NCBI GenBank assembly: GCA_023228885.1
Contig: JALOAJ010000001.1
Span: forward strand, 1 to 64,000
Source: Bacillota bacterium
GTDB lineage: Bacteria; Bacillota; Clostridia; Monoglobales; Firm-18
DNA: 64,000 nucleotides
Direction: 5' to 3'
Below, in pieces: positions 35,405-43,144 of the stretch (within the stretch, counting starts at the first letter, position 1; every line of letters starts with the position of its first letter). A program made the position numbers and the translations under genes. The notes beneath the pieces were generated by a model. The model searched no databases. It saw nothing but the letters and a program-made list of their open reading frames with translations, and was not told the DNA's origin.

Positions 35405-38404
35405 ATGCTTAAAAGAACAACTTGCTTATTAATTATTGCCATAATACTAATGCTTGTTGGCGTTTCCGTTTTGGCAAACGATGCAAGACCTCGTGTGACG
35501 GGAAGTGCCTCGGATCCGATTTCAGGCTATTATGTTGTTTATGAGCATAAAGGGGCTACATACCGAAGCGATGAAATGGGACCTGCCTTTAACCGCAATA
35601 TGTGGCGTTTGTTGGACGATGCAGACCGCCAAAAGGTTATATCGGGGTTGGGCTATCGAAGCGAGAGGATAACCCAGTTCGGTACTGACGGCGATACTAT
35701 GATTATGGAGTGGTATGCCCAGTCTAATGAGTGGTCGCAAGCGAAGCGGTATTGGGAGAGCAAACTATCCGGCAAGTATTTTCCGGCTTTGGAGAGCTTT
35801 TACAGCAGCAGCTTGGCGGCGCATTTTGAGTGTTATAATCAAAACCCAAGATATTCTCCCGGCAAGGATAGGGCTTTGTATGATGAATTTTATGAGGTTA
35901 AGGCAACCATGAACGATTATTGGAATATAGGAACAACGGCATACGGCGTTTTGGGCAGGTTGAAGGGAAAGCAGATAACGGTGGCGGTGAACTTCGGCTC
36001 GAAAGAAATTATAAAAATGCTGTCGGATACATATATGATGCCTGCTGTGACCCGCGGTGCAAAGCCTCTTAGCGACGCGCTCGGTCAGGCTTTCGGCATA
36101 GCAGCCGATCAAGGTATGGGTATGATGTCGGCTCCTCCGTCGCCCGGCGACCAAATTGCTGCCATAGAAAGTTTGATTGAGCAATGCAAAGCCACAGCCG
36201 AAACTGTTATGGTGGAAAAACTGCCTGCCTTGGAGGCGAATCTGGCTAATTTGTTAAATCAAATGGAGCAGGATGCGATGCAGTTGGGAAATGAGCGGCT
36301 GCAACAACAGCAGCAGGAGGAGCAGGCACACGGACAGCAGCAAACAGAAGTTAATAATGCGGTTACTGCCGCATATGCAACTGCAAGCGCCGCTATGGAA
36401 CAGCAGGTTTCCCTAAGCGCCCTTATAAATCAGTATGTGCCGAAAAAGGGGGATGCGGGGGTTAGTGCAAGTGACTATATTTCGTACCGCAATTGGGCAA
36501 CGGGGCAAATTACGGCTTTGATGGCGCAAATTCGCACGGAACTTGCGGTGCTTGAGCCGGAGTATCAAACGCTTCGCAGTGAATATGAGGGGTATGAGCA
36601 GGGCATTTTGGACAAAGCAGGGCTGGAAAGTCTGCCTGCCAGCGGTTCCTCATTCCTTGATACGCACCAACTTATTTATGGAGTTTATAGCAAAAAAGAC
36701 CGATTTTACCACGAGGTGAATGGTATACCCTTTGGTTATTATCGTATGATGATTGAAAGCACCGCCGAAAACGCTTTGCAGGATTTTGCCACCGACCTGT
36801 TCACCCATTACGGCTATGCCGAGGGTATTCCGTATTATGCCCTTGTGCGCAGCAAATTTTTTGATGATGACAGAGCTGATTACACCGATTTGATTAATGA
36901 ATATGGGGATTATGTTGACACCATTCAATCTGTTTTGGATAATGAAAGCGATTTTTTTGCCGCATTATCCGATTTAAAGGGCAGGATTGATACTCTTAGA
37001 GGCAGGATAACTGCTTTGGAGAGGCTTTACAACGAGCGCACAAATCCTTATAATTATAACTGGTACACAGATGTTGACTATCCCGCGCCTATGGCGGAGT
37101 TTTTCGCACCGCTCTATCCCCTTGCATACCCTGCAACGGACATTGCGGCGTTTATCCAAGGATGCCGAAGTAACTTTAATTTGTTTTATTTGACTGGGCA
37201 GTCTTGCTTGAAAAGGATTGAGGAATACAGCCAAAGTCTTGAAGACTTGGATTTAATAGAGGGCAGCTATTGCGATGCATTGGACGAATATATAAGCGCT
37301 ATGACGACTTTGGCGGCCCAATACAGCACCATGACGGCTAATTATGAAAATGCCCTTTCCCAGGTTTATACCTCTATTAAAGGCATAAGAGAGGCGCAAA
37401 GCGAATATTTTCAGTCCGCCTCTTACACTTCATATTATTATGACGGCAATTATTATCATACATATAATATGCCTGCCAATCCGTCGGTAAAAATGAGCAA
37501 GATACAAAGCGATTTAGCAGGAGGCGCGCAAAGGGAAAGCATTATAGCTGCTCTTAAATCCTTAAAAACCCAAGAGGAGGCATATTTACGGCAGTTTGAA
37601 ACGGCAAAGGCGCATCAAAACTACTATGCAAGCGAGTTAACCGGGCTTTCTACGGCGTTGCAGCTTGACAGTTTGGGGCATAGGGCAAGCCTTTCCTATA
37701 TTCTTGGCGGCTCAAACCTTGAAAAACCTTTGGATGTTGTTTATCGTATGTTTCCCGAATACCCGGACAGGGATTTGGTTACATCTTATACGGTGGAGCA
37801 GGTAAACGGCAGCAATATGCACCATGCCATTGAAATGTTGGAGGGTAAGACCGAGAATTATTATAAGCTGCAAAATTACAGGGATAAAATAAGCGGCTCC
37901 CAGGGGAGTGCCTTAGAGGTAATGATGTTTGCAAACGGCGGTGTAAACGAAAATACGGTGAAAAGCGTATATCAATCTGCTCTTGCAATATATCAATACG
38001 GAAGGACATCAACAATCACCTATGCACAAAATCAGCTTGCCGCAGAGCATTTTGCCCTTTTAAACGAGCTTGAACAAACAGGCGTTGATTATTACACCGA
38101 ACCGCCCCAATCACAGATACGCATTAGCGGAATAACGACTCAGACCGGGGAAGTCGCCGCAACAATCGAAAACGAAAGCGGCGACAAAATTGAAAATGCC
38201 TTTGTGATTTTGGGGGAATACGAACAAAACGGCGCTCTTTTAGGCACATCCATTCAAAAAGTAACAAAAATTGAGAACTTATATTCAGATACGAAAATAT
38301 ACCCTGCCAACAAGGAGGCAGAGCAATTTAAAATTATGCTGTGGAAGAACATGGGAAGTATATCCCCTATGACGGATGCTTTCGACAGCGCCCTTAATTA
38401 TTAA
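35405..38404 (+). CDS. Large secreted protein of unknown function with coiled-coil stretches
   Basis: A 999-residue exported protein. Signal peptide MLKRTTCLLIIAIILMLVGV, cut near VLA. Residues about 255-330 are a Gln- and Glu-rich coiled coil (RLQQQQQEEQAHGQQQ), and further helical stretches occur at about 480-540 and 700-790. No SLH motif, sortase signal or C-terminal membrane anchor is visible, so it may be released. I recognise no family. ATG 35405 has AAGGA 10 bases upstream; the GTG pair at 35396 is less likely. It starts an accessory region. Confidence 0.65.
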   Translation: MLKRTTCLLIIAIILMLVGVSVLANDARPRVTGSASDPISGYYVVYEHKGATYRSDEMGPAFNRNMWRLLDDADRQKVISGLGYRSERITQFGTDGDTMIMEWYAQSNEWSQAKRYWESKLSGKYFPALESFYSSSLAAHFECYNQNPRYSPGKDRALYDEFYEVKATMNDYWNIGTTAYGVLGRLKGKQITVAVNFGSKEIIKMLSDTYMMPAVTRGAKPLSDALGQAFGIAADQGMGMMSAPPSPGDQIAAIESLIEQCKATAETVMVEKLPALEANLANLLNQMEQDAMQLGNERLQQQQQEEQAHGQQQTEVNNAVTAAYATASAAMEQQVSLSALINQYVPKKGDAGVSASDYISYRNWATGQITALMAQIRTELAVLEPEYQTLRSEYEGYEQGILDKAGLESLPASGSSFLDTHQLIYGVYSKKDRFYHEVNGIPFGYYRMMIESTAENALQDFATDLFTHYGYAEGIPYYALVRSKFFDDDRADYTDLINEYGDYVDTIQSVLDNESDFFAALSDLKGRIDTLRGRITALERLYNERTNPYNYNWYTDVDYPAPMAEFFAPLYPLAYPATDIAAFIQGCRSNFNLFYLTGQSCLKRIEEYSQSLEDLDLIEGSYCDALDEYISAMTTLAAQYSTMTANYENALSQVYTSIKGIREAQSEYFQSASYTSYYYDGNYYHTYNMPANPSVKMSKIQSDLAGGAQRESIIAALKSLKTQEEAYLRQFETAKAHQNYYASELTGLSTALQLDSLGHRASLSYILGGSNLEKPLDVVYRMFPEYPDRDLVTSYTVEQVNGSNMHHAIEMLEGKTENYYKLQNYRDKISGSQGSALEVMMFANGGVNENTVKSVYQSALAIYQYGRTSTITYAQNQLAAEHFALLNELEQTGVDYYTEPPQSQIRISGITTQTGEVAATIENESGDKIENAFVILGEYEQNGALLGTSIQKVTKIENLYSDTKIYPANKEAEQFKIMLWKNMGSISPMTDAFDSALNY

Positions 38405-38501
38405 AAAGGTGTTTAATGACGATAAATCTAAATCAATTTTGATGAAAGCGGTAAAAAGCGAAAGAAGGTTCAGGATAATCGCTATCCTTGTTGCATAAAA
38501 C

Positions 38502-38733
38502 TTAGGCATCCGAATCATCGTCGCTGTTAATAAATATAGCTTCGGTATCCTGCTGCGTCAGCTTAAGTTTTTCTTTAAGCTCAATTAGCGCATCAACTGA
38601 ATCCATCATTGATTCCGCGGATGCCATCATAGCTTTGGCGTTAGCCCACCATACTTGTAGTAGCTTCTAACACACCAACAGCAGTAGCTGTTCGCCCTGC
38701 TAAGTGATAATACATTGATTTAAAGTCTGCCAT
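38502..38733 (-). pseudogene. Frameshifted copy of the MADFKSMYYHLAGR small-protein family
   Basis: Reading on the reverse strand from ATG 38733 it gives MADFKSMYYHLAGRTATAVG then stops after 30 codons. Compared with the intact copy at 41485-41718, two bases are missing near 38650 (TAGCCCACCATACTTG against TAGCCTCCATCATACTTG). After the shift the remaining frame still encodes the family tail, ending at the TAA at 38502-38504. The flanking DNA on both sides also matches the 41.5-41.9 kb locus, so the whole unit was duplicated. Confidence 0.85.
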
Positions 38734-38799
38734 AGTAACCCTCCCTAAAAATGTTTTTGCCCTAAACTACTGGCAACTGAATGCTGGCAACTCCATGGT
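38734..38799 (-). repeat. Conserved leader repeat in front of the small-protein copies
   Basis: On the reverse strand, ACCATGGAGTTGCCAGC, then ATTCAGTTGCCAG, then AGGGCAAAAACATTTTTAGG and GAGGGTTACT precede the start codon. Nearly the same text lies at 48416-48488 after tRNA-Pro, and a related version at 41897-41957 after tRNA-Gln. Here no tRNA is seen upstream, yet the block still begins with ACCA. Confidence 0.7.
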
Positions 38800-38932
38800 A
38801 CGAATAACCATAAGGGGCATAGAATAAACACAGTAATCAAGCAGTTTGCAGCCCATAGGCAATGTTAATTTAGGAATACTAAGATGTAGTGGTAACCGTG
38901 GAAAAACTGCGGAAGACTTTTGACATTTTTTA

Positions 38933-38941
38933 TGGTATAAT
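38933..38941 (+). promoter_or_regulatory. Possible extended -10 upstream of the 39,044 gene
   Basis: TGGTATAAT is a perfect extended -10. A TTGACA at 38920-38925 lies only 10 bp upstream, too close to act as its -35. Confidence 0.35.
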
Positions 38942-38982
38942 GATAGTGGTGTTAAAAAGGCAAGAAAAATAATATTATGCTG

Positions 38983-39015
38983 CAAAAGCGCTTTCTTTCA
39001 AAGGAGGCGCTTTTG
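38983..39015 (+). promoter_or_regulatory. Hairpin enclosing an AAGGAGG site before the 39,044 gene
   Basis: CAAAAGCGC (38983-38991) pairs with GCGCTTTTG (39007-39015); the loop holds AAAGGAGG. A short out-of-frame ORF (ATG 39019) follows and overlaps the real start at 39044. This could modulate translation of the downstream gene, but that is inference. Confidence 0.35.
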
Positions 39016-39043
39016 TAATGCAAAAAATAAGGGGGCATTTAAA

Positions 39044-40408
39044 ATGTCGTGGAAAAATTACAATTTGCAACAGGGACTTGATTTATCAAAACAACTTGGG
39101 TTATTAAAAAGAAACTACGGTTTTGAAGGTGTAGGAACAGATAAAAAGGAGCCATATTACAATTGGCAAAAATATTACAAAGACAACATTGACAAGAATG
39201 CAAAAAATGGTATAATAAACTTAAAGGTGGAAGGCAAAGAGTACAATAAGGATGGGGCATATGATAATCAGAAAAGCCAAAGGGATAATCTACCTGATTG
39301 GGCAAAACCAGTTGCAAAAAGGTTTTTGCGGCAGTATGAAGAAGCATATGCTTTAAGTGAGTCGGACCCACCCAGCAGGGCTTTTTACGATGCAAGAATG
39401 AGAGATTTGAGGGACGCTGGCGAGCGTTTGAAGCGAGAAGTACAGGAAATTAGGAAAATGACAGCAGAGCATCCTGAAAACGGAAGAAAATACGGTAGTT
39501 ACATTAATGCCTATTATAACACCGAAGGCAAGGAACGAGACAAATATGATGAACTGGCATTTTGGCTTAGTAGAGAGCATGCTAAATATTTAAACAACAC
39601 GGAATATTTGTCTAAGTCAAGCTTACTTCCTAAAACTGAACAAAGCAATTATACCGAAGCAAAAGCTGGCTTGACCCAAAGTGAAAACATCAATAAGTAT
39701 ACTGCAATAAACATTGCGAACAATGCAAATAAGTTATCTTATAACCAAGTTGAATTTGGGAAGGGTTCGTATATTGCCAAGGAATTAGATACGATGGGCA
39801 CTGAGTGGAGGAGCACTGCAAACACAGATGAGCAGGAAAGAATTCATAAAAAAGCAGAATTACTACGGGGTTTGGCGAGAACTTATTTTGATAATGGAAA
39901 CAAAAATAACACCTCCGCCCATAAAAAGATTGTTAAAGGTTTTAAAAATATAATGAAATACAAAAGCCGAATTAAAGCAGTGGCAGACAATATCGGTATA
40001 GATGTAGGATTGTTGGCAACAGTTGTATTTAGGGAAACTGTTTCAACAGACTGGGGGGATATAAAAGACTTCCCTGCGGCTTATATTGGTCTCGATGAAG
40101 TTAGTGTGGGTCTATGCCAAATTCAACCTCAAACAGCAAGAGTGGCTTATGATAACTGGCTTACCTATTTAAGGGGAGAAAACACCAAATCCCAAAATAG
40201 CGGTTTAACTTATCAGCAAATGGTTAAGAATTTAAATGACCCGTATGAAAACATACGCTATGCGGCCATTATTATTTGGGATTACATCAATACATTTGGC
40301 ATAACTGATACATCCGAAATTTTTAAAAAATATACAGGTCATCATATTACTGGTCAAAATGCATCAAATTATGTTCCGTATGCGAAAGCTTATTTTAACA
40401 AATTATAA
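39044..40408 (+). CDS. Protein with a C-terminal lytic-transglycosylase-like domain, no signal peptide
   Basis: A 454-residue protein. Residues about 310-454 resemble SLT/goose-type lysozyme folds: GIDVGLLATVVFRETVS (candidate catalytic Glu), SVGLCQIQPQTARVA, LNDPYENIRYAA and YVPYAKAY. The N-terminal 300 residues are polar, helical and rich in Lys, Glu, Asn and Tyr, with no family I recognise. There is no signal peptide or membrane segment, so export would need another route. AGGGGG precedes ATG 39044. The next gene, 36 bases on, encodes a membrane-anchored protein. Confidence 0.65.
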   Translation: MSWKNYNLQQGLDLSKQLGLLKRNYGFEGVGTDKKEPYYNWQKYYKDNIDKNAKNGIINLKVEGKEYNKDGAYDNQKSQRDNLPDWAKPVAKRFLRQYEEAYALSESDPPSRAFYDARMRDLRDAGERLKREVQEIRKMTAEHPENGRKYGSYINAYYNTEGKERDKYDELAFWLSREHAKYLNNTEYLSKSSLLPKTEQSNYTEAKAGLTQSENINKYTAINIANNANKLSYNQVEFGKGSYIAKELDTMGTEWRSTANTDEQERIHKKAELLRGLARTYFDNGNKNNTSAHKKIVKGFKNIMKYKSRIKAVADNIGIDVGLLATVVFRETVSTDWGDIKDFPAAYIGLDEVSVGLCQIQPQTARVAYDNWLTYLRGENTKSQNSGLTYQQMVKNLNDPYENIRYAAIIIWDYINTFGITDTSEIFKKYTGHHITGQNASNYVPYAKAYFNKL

Positions 40409-40443
40409 TAAACAAAAAAAGGGGGATTATCATAAGGAGAATA

Positions 40444-41034
40444 TTGAAAAGAACTGTACTTATCGCATTATGCATAGTAATTATAAATGTTATAATAACA
40501 AACCGTTTAAACCATTCTCGGTTACAGGGTTTGGCTCGTCAACTTGCAAATTTCCCGGTTCCTGATGGGGTTAGCGTGCAAGAGCTGCAATCTGTATCAG
40601 GGTCTATAACAGGTCGCGGAGATGGCACAGACTATTTAACGGCTTTGTTAGTATACGCACCAACTTTATCAAGAGAGGAATTATTGGAGCATTATAATAG
40701 CAACCCATTTAAGCCGGTATTATCAACCAAAATTATTGATAACCTACTGTCCAATTACGGCGAAAAGGTGGCTAAAGCAAAGAATGATGCTGGAGTTTAT
40801 CCTGTTTCTGTTTATGTTAATGATGTTACAGAGGGGGAACTTAAAATTATCCGAGATGACCCTCAAAATAATAAAACTTATGGCAGGAGATTAAATAAAA
40901 CTTTAAGGTTTAAAGAGCTAAGATATGTTTACGATTATACCGATTATTATTTTGTTATCCTTTACGATGAGGGATATCCTGAACTTTTAAATTTTTCAAT
41001 ACTATTTTCCATTTGGCATAGTTGGTTTCGTTAG
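40444..41034 (+). CDS. Membrane-anchored extracytoplasmic protein of unknown function
   Basis: A 196-residue protein with one N-terminal hydrophobic helix (TVLIALCIVIINVII) and a soluble remainder. Motifs such as FPVPDGVSVQELQSVSGSITGRGDGTDYLTALLVYA resemble a small clostridial family of unnamed anchored proteins that I recall but cannot name. The start is TTG 40444 with AAGGAG (40434-40439) close upstream. It is probably co-transcribed with the transglycosylase-like gene and ends before the strong terminator at 41070-41123, so it may act as its partner or inhibitor; that is speculation. Confidence 0.55.
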   Translation: MKRTVLIALCIVIINVIITNRLNHSRLQGLARQLANFPVPDGVSVQELQSVSGSITGRGDGTDYLTALLVYAPTLSREELLEHYNSNPFKPVLSTKIIDNLLSNYGEKVAKAKNDAGVYPVSVYVNDVTEGELKIIRDDPQNNKTYGRRLNKTLRFKELRYVYDYTDYYFVILYDEGYPELLNFSILFSIWHSWFR

Positions 41035-41069
41035 GCAAAATATATAACCGAAATAGGGCTGCTTATCTG

Positions 41070-41123
41070 CTAAAAAACCACCTCGGAAGTGTGTTGCAAT
41101 CCACTTCCGAGGTGGTTTTTTAG
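41070..41123. terminator. Strong bidirectional terminator
   Basis: Two 22-bp perfectly complementary arms (41070-41091 and 41102-41123) carry ACCACCTCGGAAGTG at their core, flanked by A-run and T-run, with a 10-nt loop. It ends the 39-41 kb gene pair. Confidence 0.92.
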
Positions 41124-41190
41124 TTTGCCCTAAACGGGCGATATCTTGACGGTAGCAATACCGAAAGGTGGGCAAAGGGTTTTTAATAAA

Positions 41191-41220
41191 ACAAAATCGG
41201 AGCAAAGTAAGCTTTGCCCC
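41191..41220 (-). terminator. Terminator of the tRNA-Gln/small-protein operon
   Basis: On the reverse strand GGGGCAAAG (41220-41212), loop CTTA, CTTTGCTCC (41207-41199) is a 9-bp stem with one wobble pair, followed by GATTTTGTTTTATT. Confidence 0.75.
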
Positions 41221-41254
41221 AATTGCATTTAAGTGTTATAAAGAGTTGTTTTAT

Positions 41255-41458
41255 TTATTCAGAGTTCCCCTTCGATTGCTCCTCGTCATCATTAATAAAC
41301 ATGGCTTCGGTGTCTTGCTGTGCCAATTTTAATTTTTCCGTGAGTGTAGCAAGCGCTTGGGTAGTGCCGACAAGCGCATCTGTGGCATACTCCAAAACTT
41401 CAACTGCCGTTGCCATTCGTCCCGCCAAGTGATAATACATTGACTTAAAATCTGCCAT
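41255..41458 (-). CDS. Small MADFKSMYYHLAGR family protein, 67 residues
   Basis: A member of a small paralogous family. It starts MADFKSMYYHLAGRMATAVE, has a helical middle (ATLTEKLKLAQQDTEAMF) and an acidic tail. The start at 41458 is set by identity with its paralogues and by AAGGAGGG just upstream; the open frame to 41479 runs through that site. It is the last and most divergent gene of the tRNA-Gln cluster. Function is unknown. The predicted product is one amphipathic helix, soluble, without signal peptide. Confidence 0.75.
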   Translation of the reverse strand: MADFKSMYYHLAGRMATAVEVLEYATDALVGTTQALATLTEKLKLAQQDTEAMFINDDEEQSKGNSE

Positions 41459-41484
41459 GGGAAACCCTCCTTGTTGCATAAAAC

Positions 41485-41718
41485 TTAGATATCCGAATCA
41501 TCATCGCTGTTAATAAATATAGCTTCGGTATCCTGCTGTGCCAATTTAAGTTTTTCTTTAAGCTCAATTAGCGCATCAACTGAATCCATCATTGATTCCG
41601 CGGATGCCATCATAGCTTTGGCGTTAGCCTCCATCATACTTGTAGTAGCTTCCAACACATCAACAGCAGTAGCTGTTCGCCCTGCCAAGTGATAATACAT
41701 TGATTTAAAGTCTGCCAT
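41485..41718 (-). CDS. Small MADFKSMYYHLAGR family protein, 77 residues
   Basis: A 77-residue paralogue: MADFKSMYYHLAGRTATAVD, then a heptad-like Ala/Met/Glu helix (EANAKAMMASAESMM), the shared LIELKEKLKLAQQDTEAIF block and an acidic end. AAGGAGG lies upstream of ATG 41718. It is the intact counterpart of the frameshifted copy at 38.5-38.7 kb. It lies between two other family members on the same strand, 25 bases after the 50-residue copy. Confidence 0.8.
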   Translation of the reverse strand: MADFKSMYYHLAGRTATAVDVLEATTSMMEANAKAMMASAESMMDSVDALIELKEKLKLAQQDTEAIFINSDDDSDI

Positions 41719-41743
41719 AAGAAAACCTCCTTGTTACACGAAA

Positions 41744-41896
41744 TTAGGTATCCGAATCGCCATCATTGTCATCGATAAACATATCCTCCGTGGTTTGCTG
41801 CGCTTGCTTGAGCGTTTCGGTAATTGCTTCCAAAGCCTCTATGGCTCCTGCCACACGCCCCGCCAAGTGGTAGTACATGGATTTAAAGTCTGCCAT
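41744..41896 (-). CDS. Small MADFKSMYYHLAGR family protein, 50 residues
   Basis: The shortest paralogue. It reads MADFKSMYYHLAGRVAGAIE, then LEAITETLKQAQQTTEDMF and an acidic tail ending DGDSDT, so it keeps the two conserved ends and lacks the middle heptads. It is the first protein gene after tRNA-Gln, 61 bases behind the tRNA 3' end, preceded by GGGGG and the family leader block. No promoter is visible between, so it probably depends on tRNA transcription. Confidence 0.75.
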   Translation of the reverse strand: MADFKSMYYHLAGRVAGAIEALEAITETLKQAQQTTEDMFIDDNDGDSDT

Positions 41897-41957
41897 AGTA
41901 ACCCCCTAAACTTATTTTTGCCCTAAACTGCTGGCAACTGGCAACTCATAACTCAAC
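41897..41957 (-). repeat. Leader block between tRNA-Gln and the small-protein genes
   Basis: On the reverse strand AGTTGCCAGTTGCCAGC, then AGTTTAGGGCAAAAA and GGGGGTTACT lead to ATG 41896. It is a diverged version of the leader at 48416-48488 and 38734-38799; the last 10 bases are the same in the 48.4 kb copy. Confidence 0.65.
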
Positions 41958-42031
41958 TGGTTGCCGGAGAAGGATTTGAACCCTCACAAACAGAGTCAGA
42001 GTCTGTCGTGCTACCATTACACAATCCGGCA
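41958..42031 (-). tRNA. tRNA-Gln (CTG anticodon)
   Basis: A 74-nt gene with encoded CCA. The acceptor stem TGCCGGA pairs with TCCGGCA; the anticodon stem ACAGA/TCTGT encloses loop CTCTGAC, giving anticodon CTG; the T-loop is GGTTCAAATCC. The discriminator is A. A consensus promoter lies just upstream at 42061-42089, and small-protein genes follow directly. Confidence 0.93.
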
Positions 42032-42060
42032 GTTGTATTATAAATAAGTTTGTAAAAATT

Positions 42061-42089
42061 ATTATATATTAATTAAATTGATATGTCAA
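42061..42089 (-). promoter_or_regulatory. Consensus promoter of the tRNA-Gln operon
   Basis: On the reverse strand TTGACA (42089-42084), 17-bp spacer, TATAAT (42066-42061), a perfect match at 30 bases before the tRNA. Confidence 0.85.
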
Positions 42090-42287
42090 CATTTTTATCG
42101 CTTGAACAGTTGGTTTCTCTTAAAATCAATTACTGCACCAGCCAAAAATATTAAAAGACATTTCCTGAATATAAAGTGATAAGTTGGGAAATATATTTAA
42201 AGGGTGTTGAATGGTCGATAATGCATATTTTTACACCGCTTTTCATTTAACTTTACAGTACGCAAATAATTATTTGGAGGTTGCAAT

Positions 42288-42737
42288 ATGAAAAAAATCA
42301 CAGCAGTTTTTACGTCTCATGAGGATGCTGTTGAAGCGGCATACAGGGTAAAAGAAGCAGGGCTTAGAACGAGTGATATTTCAATTATCACAAATGAAGA
42401 AAACACCGAGCCGCAAAATGACCAAATATCACGGGGAACAGTTGGCGGCGGAGTGTTGGGCGGCGCAGCGGGGCTGCTGCTTGGGCTTGGCACAATTGCA
42501 GTACCCGGCTTAGGCGTCATTGCTGCTGCAGGACCTATCGCCGGGTTGTTGGGCGGCGCTGTGACCGGCGGAATAGTTGGCGCGCTTGTAGACCTTGGCA
42601 TACCGCAAGAAAAAAGCGAGGAATATGAGCAAGACATTAAAGAGGGCAACACCATTTGGGCAATGGATGTTGAGGATGTGAATTATGACAGGGTGAAAAA
42701 TATATTACGCGATTGCGGAGCGTACAAATACGAATAA
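42288..42737 (+). CDS. General stress protein 17M-like (YflT) protein with glycine-rich hydrophobic core
   Basis: A 149-residue protein. The N-terminal part (KKITAVFTSHEDAVEAAYRV) resembles the YflT/general stress 17M domain. The middle 50-100 is a Gly/Ala-rich hydrophobic hairpin (GGGVLGGAAGLLLGLGTIA) that could enter a membrane. The C-terminus returns to an alpha-beta fold. Homologues are stress-induced; the mechanism is unknown. TTTGGAGG precedes ATG 42288, and a terminator follows, so it is monocistronic. Confidence 0.75.
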   Translation: MKKITAVFTSHEDAVEAAYRVKEAGLRTSDISIITNEENTEPQNDQISRGTVGGGVLGGAAGLLLGLGTIAVPGLGVIAAAGPIAGLLGGAVTGGIVGALVDLGIPQEKSEEYEQDIKEGNTIWAMDVEDVNYDRVKNILRDCGAYKYE

Positions 42738-42751
42738 TTCAATAAAAATAT

Positions 42752-42797
42752 AAAAAAGCCTTCGGGTGCCACGGTGCAAAACTTGAAGGTTTTTTTT
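42752..42797 (+). terminator. Terminator after the YflT-like gene
   Basis: AAAAAAGCCTTC (42752-42763) pairs with GAAGG plus T-run (42785-42797), with a 21-nt loop. Confidence 0.7.
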
Positions 42798-42847
42798 GTT
42801 GTAAAAAACTTTTAATGTGACATTGTTACATATTTTTTAAAAAAGTG

Positions 42848-42876
42848 TTGCTTTTTGCTCTTGGGTGTAGTATACT
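42848..42876 (+). promoter_or_regulatory. SigA promoter of the riboswitch-SLH transcript
   Basis: TTGCTT (42848-42853), 17-bp spacer, TATACT (42871-42876), about 80 bases before the c-di-GMP aptamer. Confidence 0.6.
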
Positions 42877-42955
42877 ATTCTTAGAATCGTGTTTTTAATT
42901 TTACTTATATGATATTATCCGCTTTTTGCATATAAAAACTACTATAAATTTTATG

Positions 42956-43042
42956 AAAAGGCTAATTTGCTGAAAAGCAAAGACGCAAAGCTGTAGGGTC
43001 TAAGTTCTTCATTGTTAATGAAGGATATGACAGCCAGTTGCC
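42956..43042 (+). ncRNA. Cyclic di-GMP-I (GEMM) riboswitch aptamer
   Basis: Hallmarks of the GEMM-I aptamer are present. TTTGCT-GAAA-AGCAAA is a stem capped by a GAAA tetraloop. The conserved core GACGCAAAGC follows directly. A second stem, GCTGT/ACAGC, contains CTAAG opposite TATG, matching the tetraloop receptor. The closing strand GGC (42960-42962) can pair with GCC (43040-43042). It controls the SLH surface protein at 43145. Confidence 0.92.
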
Positions 43043-43071
43043 ATAATTTGTATATAAATTATGGCTTTTTT
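43040..43071 (+). terminator. Riboswitch expression platform terminator
   Basis: GCCATAATTT (43040-43049) and AAATTATGGC (43056-43065) form a perfect 10-bp stem followed by TTTTTT. Its first bases, GCC, are the same that close the aptamer, so ligand-stabilised closing should weaken the terminator. This predicts an ON switch. Confidence 0.88.
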
Positions 43072-43144
43072 GCATTATTGGAAATGTAAAAAGCAAAAAG
43101 AATTTGTTTTATCAATATTCTTTAATAAAGAAGGAGTGTTAATT

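Noticed and set aside
38920..38941. TTGACA with TATAAT as a promoter
   Set aside because: The spacer is 10 bp; only the extended -10 is plausible.
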